Below the pieces are notes generated by a model. The model made no database searches. It saw only the letters and a program-made list of their open reading frames with translations, and had not been told where the DNA came from. Made by a program: the position numbers and the translations under genes. Below, one piece after another: positions 57,706 to 64,000 of a DNA stretch of 64,000 nt. The stretch is from contig JAPVLO010000320.1 in the NCBI GenBank assembly GCA_027257055.1, positions 682,001-746,000 of the forward strand. The letters are read 5' to 3'. Each line of letters opens with the position of its first letter. Positions within the stretch are counted from its first letter, which is position 1. The DNA comes from Cephalopachus bancanus (Eukaryota; Chordata; Mammalia; Primates; Tarsiidae).

Positions 57706-57772
57706 TTGTAAATATAAACTTACATTTAGGAAAATAGCCCCAATTTTCTGAAATGTAAGTTTATATTTACAA
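57706..57772. repeat. Near-perfect 67-bp inverted repeat (hairpin)
   Basis: Arms of 30 bp, 57706-57735 and 57743-57772, pair at 28 of 30 positions. The outer 22 bp pair without mismatch (TTGTAAATATAAACTTACAT and its complement). The loop is AGCCCCA. No clear target duplication flanks it. Confidence 0.95.
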
Positions 57773-57805
57773 AGAAGTCAGTCTTCAGAACAAAAAGTCA
57801 CACTA

Positions 57806-58094
57806 GGCCGGGCTCGATGGCTCAGCCTATAATCCCAGCACCTTGGGAGGCTGAGGCGAGTGGATTGCCTGAGCCCGCGGGTTTGAGACCAGCCCGGGCA
57901 ATTTGGCAAGACCTCATCTCTACAATAAAATAACAAAAAAATTGCCAGGCATGGTAGCGCTCTCCTGTTGTTCCAGCTACTTGGAAGGCTGAGGTGGAAG
58001 GATCACTGAAGACCAGTAAGTCGACACTGGGGTGGCCATGAGTGTGCCACTGCACTCCAGTCTGGGCAACGGAGTGAGACTCCAAATCAAAAAA
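57806..58094 (+). mobile_element. Alu SINE, lineage-specific type
   Basis: GGCCGGGCTCGATGGCTCAGCC head, AATTTGGCAAGACC, CTACTTGGAAGGCTGAGG, GAGACTCCAAATC tail. Perfect 14-bp duplication AAAAAGTCACACTA at 57792-57805 and 58095-58108. Confidence 0.97.
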
Positions 58095-58714
58095 AAAAAG
58101 TCACACTAAAAACCCAACCTAATAATTTTTAAAGCAAGGGAATTTCAAATACAGGGAAAAAGAGAAAATCCTAAAAACTTTCAGTAAGAAAGTACAATTA
58201 ACAAATGCTCAAGAATCAGAATAACATCAAAATTTTTGACATCAAAATGGAAACCTTGAAGACAGTAGAACAATGCCTTGGAGATTCTAAGGGCTTTTAA
58301 CCTAAAATTCTAGATAAATCAAATCACCAATCAAAAATAAGTATAGTGTGAGAACACCTCAAACGTGCAAGTTTAAAGCAACCAAATCCCCAGACCCTCT
58401 CTCAGAAATCCAAGGAAGAATAAATCAACAAAAGGAAAACAGAGGGTCCGACCCAGGCAAGGTGAGGGAATTCCCAGGATGAGTCAGGTCACAGGCCGAG
58501 AGGTCAAAGGGCAAGAACAAAGGCAAGGATGGAGGCCTCTGGGAGGAAACTCCCAAGGGACAAAAAAAAAAAGATAACAAAATAGAAAGGAATGCTTGTT
58601 ATAACACAGATTTTTAAAAAATGCTATCAGAGACTTTTGGACTTAAAAGTACATAGAAACTAAGCAAACAGAAGATAAATGGCAATTATTAACTCAAAAA
58701 ATGTACAAGAAAGG

Positions 58715-59012
58715 GGCCAGGCAGGGTGGCTCATGCCTGTAATCCTAGCATTTTGCAAGGCTGAGGCATGAGGATGATTTGAGGCCAACAGTTCAAGACT
58801 AGCCTGGGGAACATAGCCAAATCCCATCTCTACAAAAAAAAAATTTTTTTTTTAGAAAGGCATTATGGCACCTGTGGTCCCAGCTACTCAGAAGGTTGAG
58901 GAGGGAGGAACACCTGAGCCCAGGAGGTCAAGACTGCAGTGGGCTGGGATCATGCCACTGCTCTCCAATCTGGGCAACAGAGGGAGGTCCTACCATTAAA
59001 AAAAGTTTAAAA
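58715..59012 (+). mobile_element. AluJ-like SINE
   Basis: GGCCAGGCAGGGTGGCTCATGCC head. The linker holds nine A followed by ten T, a small hairpin. Perfect 12-bp duplication GTACAAGAAAGG at 58703-58714 and 59013-59024. Confidence 0.95.
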
Positions 59013-59309
59013 GTACAAGAAAGGAATTATCATTATAGTATACTATATGGCTCATCCATGAACACTATTTATACAGTCAAAATAATATAAGCACTGAATA
59101 CCAATGTAACCAAAAACTGTGATTCAACAACAGTGAAAGGATAAGGAGGAAGAGAAGTATTAGGGGGGAGGGAGTTCCTCTAATCCATAGTAAGACATCA
59201 GGAAATAATATCTCAAAATAACAGTTAAAATGAATAATCAGGAAACAGCACTGTAAGCAGGTAACATATAAATGTGACCGTCATATGAGGAGACATAGCT
59301 AGAAGAATT

Positions 59310-59460
59310 GTGACTGTCATAGAGAGACTAATGACCCCTCAAAGAGGTCTATACCCTAGCCCCCAAATCTAGGAACATGTTAAGTTACACAGCAAGGGGG
59401 AAATATGGTTACAGATGGAATTAAGGTTGCTAATCAACTGACCTTAAAATAGAGAAGTTG
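59310..59460 (+). mobile_element. MLT1-like MaLR LTR, left piece
   Basis: GAGACTAATGACCCCTCAAAGAGGTC, GGAACATGTTAAGTTACACAGC, GTTACAGATGGAATTAAGGTTGC, TCAACTGACCTTAAAATAG match the MaLR LTR order. Confidence 0.85.
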
Positions 59461-59757
59461 GCTGGGCCCTGTGGCTCACGCCTGTAATCTCAGCACTTTG
59501 GGAGGCCAAGGCGAGAGGACTGCCAGAGCCCGCGGGTTTGAGACCAGCCTGGGCAACATAACTGTCTCTACAATACATTTTTTTTTTTTTAATTAACCGG
59601 GCGTGGTGGTGTGCCCCTGTAGTTCCAGCTCCTTGGAAGGCTGAGGTGGATCGCCTGAGCCCAGCAGGTCAAGGCTGCGGTGGCTGTGAGTGTGCCACTG
59701 CACTCCAGCCTGGGCAGCAGAGTGAGACTCCGACTCAAAGAAAAAAAGAAAAAAAAA
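59461..59757 (+). mobile_element. Alu SINE, lineage-specific type
   Basis: GGCTGGGCCCTGTGGCTCACGCC head, AGCCCGCGGGTTTGAGACC, CTCCTTGGAAGGCTGAGG, GAGACTCCGACTC. The linker has a 12-T run. Inserted inside the MaLR LTR. Flanks AGAGAAGTT and AGGGAGGTT. Confidence 0.94.
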
Positions 59758-60140
59758 AAGGGAGGTTCTCCTAGATTATCCTGGTGGGCCCAGTATAATC
59801 CCATAGGTCCTAGAGAGTAGAAGAGGAAGGAAGAAGAAGGCAATCAGATGAAGACGTGACTATGAGAAGTCAGAGAAGGACTCAACCAGCCCTTCCTGAC
59901 CTTGGGCAAAGAAATGCAGGGGCCTCTTGATGTTGGCATACACAAGACAACAGACTCTTCCCTGAAGGGAATGTAACCCTGACACCCACATCTTAGCCTG
60001 GTGAGACCTTTTTCAGACTTCTAACCTACAAAGCTGTAGTGCAAACTTAGGTTGTGTTGAGCGACTATGTGGTAATACAAGTTTGGGTTGTGTTAAGCCA
60101 CTAAGTCTGTTACTGCAGCAACAAAATCTTATTCGGTGGC
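59758..60140 (+). mobile_element. MLT1-like MaLR LTR, right piece
   Basis: GATTATCCTGGTGGGCCCAGTATAATCCC, AGCCTGGTGAGACCTTTTTCAGACTTCTAACC, CTACAAAGCTGTAGTGC, TTGTGTTAAGCCACTAAGTCTGTTAC. GGTTGTGTTGAGCGACTA is repeated as GGTTGTGTTAAGCCACTA, a short tandem duplication. Confidence 0.88.
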
Positions 60141-60269
60141 TGACCCTGGGGAATGGATCACCAGGATGACAAGGAGGGACAAAGCCTTCTTCATAAGTCT
60201 GGTTTTCTTGTGGTGTGATTTGACTTTCAATATATATAGAATGCTTTGATAGAAATTAAAATTAAATTT

Positions 60270-60960
<691 letters not shown>

Positions 60961-60965
60961 GCAGT

Positions 60966-61173
60966 TTTTTGTTGTTTTTTGAGACAAGGTCTCACTGTCA
61001 CCCAGGTTAAAGTGCAGTGGTATGATCATAGCTCACCGTGGCCTTGACCTCCTGGGCTCAAGTGATCCTCTTGCCTCAGCCTCCCAAGTACCTGGGACTC
61101 TAGGCATGCACCACTTCGTATGGAAAAATTTTTTTTTTTTGTAGAGATGGGTCTCACTATGTTGCCTAGGCTA
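60966..61173 (-). mobile_element. 5'-truncated AluJ-like SINE
   Basis: Antisense: GAGACAAGGTCTCACTG, CATAGCTCACCGTGGCC, AGTACCTGGGACTCTAGGC, GTAGAGATGGGTCTCACTATGTTGCC, then stops. GCAGTTT at 60961-60967 and 61181-61187 is a probable short target duplication. Confidence 0.9.
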
Positions 61174-61253
61174 TAGTAAAGCAGTTTGACCACTTTTATA
61201 CTAAAAGCAGATCTATTATAGAGAATACAAAATTCACGTGAATTTTTAATATA

Positions 61254-61357
61254 AAAACTACAGACTTTGACAACCCCTTTGGGTCCCCTCCCACTGTGGG
61301 AGCCTTTATGTCCTCTCAATAAATCCTGCTTTCAAAAAAAAAAAAAACTACAAACTT
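61254..61357 (+). mobile_element. Tiny retrocopy of an LTR-terminated transcript
   Basis: A 65-bp body (61269-61333) with CCCCTTTGGGTCCCCTCCC, AATAAA at 61318-61323 and a 14-A tail, flanked by AAAAACTACAGACTT (61254-61268) and AAAAACTACAAACTT (61343-61357). The body resembles the R end of a class I retroviral LTR. It looks like an L1-mobilised 3' end of such a transcript. Confidence 0.6.
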
Positions 61358-61750
61358 CAAGGTGACTTCTTGTTTGTGAGCCCCACTTTGGACACTAAAC
61401 TATTTGCTGACCACTGAGCACCAACACTCAATCTTCTCTGTAATTAATCAGAGTTAGAAGAACATCATGAAGAGAAACATCATCTATCTATCAAAGCATC
61501 TGGGACTTCACACCAGCAACCTGTTGTTGGCTGTCCCCCCTCCCAAGAGGGGTGTAAGGGCTCCCCCAGCACTGATCAGAAAGTTGACAAGCATCTTATT
61601 TTTTTCCAAAGGTGTCTGGGCCCTGCTACAGCCAGTTGGGTTAGCTCAGCCTGAGGAAACAAAGAAACCATCACACAAAATTCTTCCTAGACATCCTCTC
61701 TTGGCCACAGTCTGCCAGGCTTTCTCATTCTGAGCATTATCCAATCATCG
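61358..61750. other. Single-copy DNA
   Basis: No repeat or gene recognised. Confidence 0.35.
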
Positions 61751-61761
61751 AGAAGAGCCCC

Positions 61762-62053
61762 AAACAACTGCAGTGGTTCACGCCTGTAATCCCTGCATTT
61801 TGGGAGACCGAGGCAGAAGAATTGCTTGAGCCTAGGTGTCAGAGACCAACCTGGGCAACATAGCGAGACCTCATCTCTACAAAAATCAAAAAATTAGCCA
61901 AGTATGGTGGCACATGCCTGTAGTCCTAGCTACTTGGGAGACCGAAACAGAAGGATCACCTGAGCCCAAATGGTCGAGGCTGAGGTGAGCTGGGAATGTG
62001 CCACTACACTCCCATCAGTCATGGTGATAAAGTGAGACCATGACTCACAAAAA
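61762..62053 (+). mobile_element. AluJ-like SINE
   Basis: CTGCAGTGGTTCACGCCTG head, ACAAAAATCAAAAAATTAGCC linker, GAGACCATGACTCAC end. Perfect 11-bp duplication AGAAGAGCCCC at 61751-61761 and 62054-62064. Confidence 0.95.
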
Positions 62054-62064
62054 AGAAGAGCCCC

Positions 62065-63315
62065 GCCTCTACCACCAGTATTCTCAACCCCTTAAAGTGC
62101 AGGCCTCTGTTAGGGAATAGATTAAAAACACTTCCCATGGAAGGAAGTCAAGAAATAGGGCACATCTCTTGGGACGGCATGTCCCTTGTGATCCACAATA
62201 CAAGGGTGGAACCTTTTTCTATTGTTGTAAAAACAATAACTACATGACAGAGACCTGGGAACATTTTTTTCCCCTATCAAGAGCCACTGCTGACCACAGA
62301 AGAGGAGAGGGGAAAAAAAATCCATGGGAGGCCACACAGAAGTAAAAAGCCATTTCAGTGGGTTCAATTCATTTGCTTCTTGTTTGTTTTATGTTGTAAA
62401 ATACACACATCCAAAAAGACTGAACTCAACTGATTTTAAATTAAGAACAGAGTACATAAAATGTTAACGACAATATATTAAAATAGAGAAGAGTCAGTCA
62501 TAGTAAATGACATTGCTCATGGCCAGCTGTTGACTTGAGCTGCAGACTTCAAAGTATGATCACCTTTCCTCCTTGCCTTTGAATGGCTAATGCTCTGGTC
62601 AACCACTGTTCACAGCTCTTTAATTGCTCACTGAAACACTCTGAGGCTCAGTTCAGGTCACAGGCCAGAAGCTCCCCGAAATGAGCCGCAATTCAGTACA
62701 TCAGCCATCTGCAAGTCTCTCCTCTGAAATGGGAGCACATAAAACGCTATCTCAGAAAAACGTACAAAGCACCCATCAAAGTCACAGGAGAAAATGCTGT
62801 CTGCATCAGAAAGAAATCCATGGAAAACTTTTTTTGGGTTTTGCACTTGGAAAAAAAACTGGGACTTCAGCAGAACGAGCTCCCAGACTAACCTCAGCAT
62901 TGGCCCCATCACCGCCAGCACACCTGACTCCCCACATGCTCCCATGACTGCAAGGGCCTCCCCCGCACTCTGCAATCTGAGGGTCAACAGGAGAGATCCC
63001 AAGAGGACTCCCACTGGGTCCCAGACCCAGGCTGGATTCTCAGGCCACCCGCCGCCACCCTAGCCCAAGCCAAGCCTCTCCTCCCTCCACCCCAAGGGCT
63101 GCAGAAGTGCTCTGCCATTTCACCGCCCACAGAACCCAGCCTTGCAAGCTCCAGGCTTGGCTTTCTTCACCACAAGACCCATCCCCAACCTCCTATCTTC
63201 TCCCATCTGCCTCTCCAACCTCTCCTTTCTTTAGCTCCCATTTCCTCTGACTTTTCCCTACCCCACGTTAGGATCATGTCTCTCACAGGAGGAGGGGGTT
63301 TCACAGAAGCATCTA
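62065..63315. other. Long repeat-poor stretch
   Basis: About 1.25 kb with no recognised repeat. AT-rich at 62380-62480 and C+T-rich at 63050-63250. Open frames of 88-118 codons at 62658-63063 overlap on both strands and have no domain. Candidate for conservation testing. Confidence 0.45.
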
Positions 63316-63317
63316 GA

Positions 63318-63485
63318 ACACAGAGCCCAGCATCTGTCCACCAGCGTTCCCGGCCCAGCTCCGCTTCTTGCTAGCTATGTGACCTTGGACAAACGGCCAA
63401 GCCTCCCAGCGCCTCAAATTCCTCAGTGAGGGAGGCTGAACCTAGCAGTCATGGGGTTCTCTTCCAACTCTAATGTTCTAGATAA
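63318..63485 (+). repeat. MIR SINE (MIRc-like)
   Basis: TTGCTAGCTATGTGACCTTGGACAAACGGCC, GCCTCAAATTCCTCAGTGAGG and a MIRc-type end TTCTCTTCCAACTCTAATGTTCTAG. Confidence 0.85.
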
Positions 63486-63905
63486 CTATACGTTCTCCTG
63501 TGTAACCAACACTGAAACAGCGAGTTAAACATCCACGGGGAGAGAGAATGCACTGGAGAAACTCCCTCTCCCCGGCAATCTGTCATCCCGCCCTCACCTT
63601 CCACAGACAATCACCCACTGTGGGGCCTGCGCCTCTCTCACTCTGGGCCATTCTAGCTCTGAATTATTTATAGACAGTAAAACCTCAGGAAATCACACGG
63701 ATCGAGAAGAAGGTGAATGGGAATCCAACAGAAGCCTGGGTCCTAGAATGCTTCTTTCATGCCATTGCTCAATGCTCTCAATTTCACATCAGTTTTAGCA
63801 AACAGAACGGAATCTAAAAATGCCACCACAAGCTGCACCTGGGAACCTAAGAACAGGAATGCTGTCAGGAACCTGGAAACCCGTCTGCACGAAAGTCCTC
63901 CACTT
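63486..63905. other. Single-copy DNA
   Basis: No repeat or gene recognised. Confidence 0.35.
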
Positions 63906-63907
63906 CA

Positions 63908-64000
63908 CCAGCAAGGACACAGGCCCCGGGAGCGGAAGCCACCAGCCTAGAGCTCACAGCTCAGTGGCCAGGATCAAAGCCAGCTGCCCTGCCTCTGGTC
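63908..64000 (-). repeat. MIR SINE, cut by window end
   Basis: Antisense MIR remnants: CAAGGACACAGGCCCCGGGAGCGG, GCTCAGTGGCCAGGATCAAAGCC. Confidence 0.5.

Larger units (their letters stand above)
57190..59300 (+). mobile_element. Old L1M/HAL1-like LINE region
   Basis: A-rich sense strand with old L1 landmarks: GGACAGTCAAGGGTCAGTATGC, GGGGAACACAGTAACC, GAAGACAGTAGAACAATGCC, TTTAACCTAAAATTCTAGATAAATC, GAATTCCCAGGATGAGTCAGG, TGTGACCGTCATATGAGG. No open frame of LINE length survives. Interrupted by a CA microsatellite and two Alus. Confidence 0.6.

Noticed and set aside
57190..59300. Intact, possibly active L1
   Set aside because: No ORF1 or ORF2 length frame. Diverged, split by Alus and a microsatellite.

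Overview
The window looks like non-coding nuclear DNA from a primate. No protein-coding exon, rRNA, tRNA or CRISPR array can be supported. The open frames present are short and almost all lie in Alu antisense strands, microsatellites or unremarkable single-copy DNA. The longest, 245 codons on the minus strand at 16668-17405, is a CT microsatellite joined to an antisense Alu. The DNA is best read as intergenic or as part of a long intron, and nothing here identifies the host gene.

Organism. I count about 51 Alu-type SINE copies, including free-monomer (FLAM/FRAM-like) forms, roughly one fifth of the window. There are also many MIR and L2 fragments, hAT-Charlie relics, L1M pieces, one MaLR LTR and one ERV1-like solo LTR. 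The old Alus are AluJ-like, but I see no AluS or AluY signature, which is not expected for a monkey, ape or human. The younger Alus instead share their own diagnostic bases: CTACTTGGAAGGCTGAGG in the right arm, an AATAAATCAAAAAAT linker, AACTTGGTGAGACC, a GCTCAGCCTGTAATC head and a GAGACTCCAACTC tail. The lemur and loris style right arm and the tRNA-fused galago type are also absent. The inference is a haplorhine outside the anthropoids, most likely a tarsier.

Layout. 0-11 kb: lineage-specific Alus on the minus strand, a TG/TA microsatellite, a hAT relic and several MIRs. 11-31 kb: Alus mostly on the plus strand, MER5-type relics, a 62-bp minisatellite at 23.6 kb beside a locally duplicated block (23.75/25.5 kb), and a hAT element split by an Alu at 28.4 kb. 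31-43 kb: L2 and MIR fragments, an ERV1-like solo LTR inside an older LTR-like element at 37 kb, and an L1 3' end hit by two Alus at 40 kb. 43-50 kb: microsatellite-linked tandem duplications, pyrimidine-rich L2-bearing DNA, and two Alus with exact target-site duplications. 50-57 kb: FLAM monomers, including one whose 3' flank is repeated 1.75 kb away. 57-60 kb: an old L1M/HAL1-like element holding a near-perfect 67-bp hairpin, followed by an MLT1-like LTR. 60-64 kb: Alus, a tiny retrocopied LTR-terminated transcript end, and MIRs at the window edge.

The features do not form a genetic system. What they record is insertion history: exact target-site duplications, nested insertions and local duplications. 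The most unusual points are the lineage-specific Alu clade, the 67-bp hairpin, and three pairs of local direct duplications spaced 1.6-2.1 kb apart.
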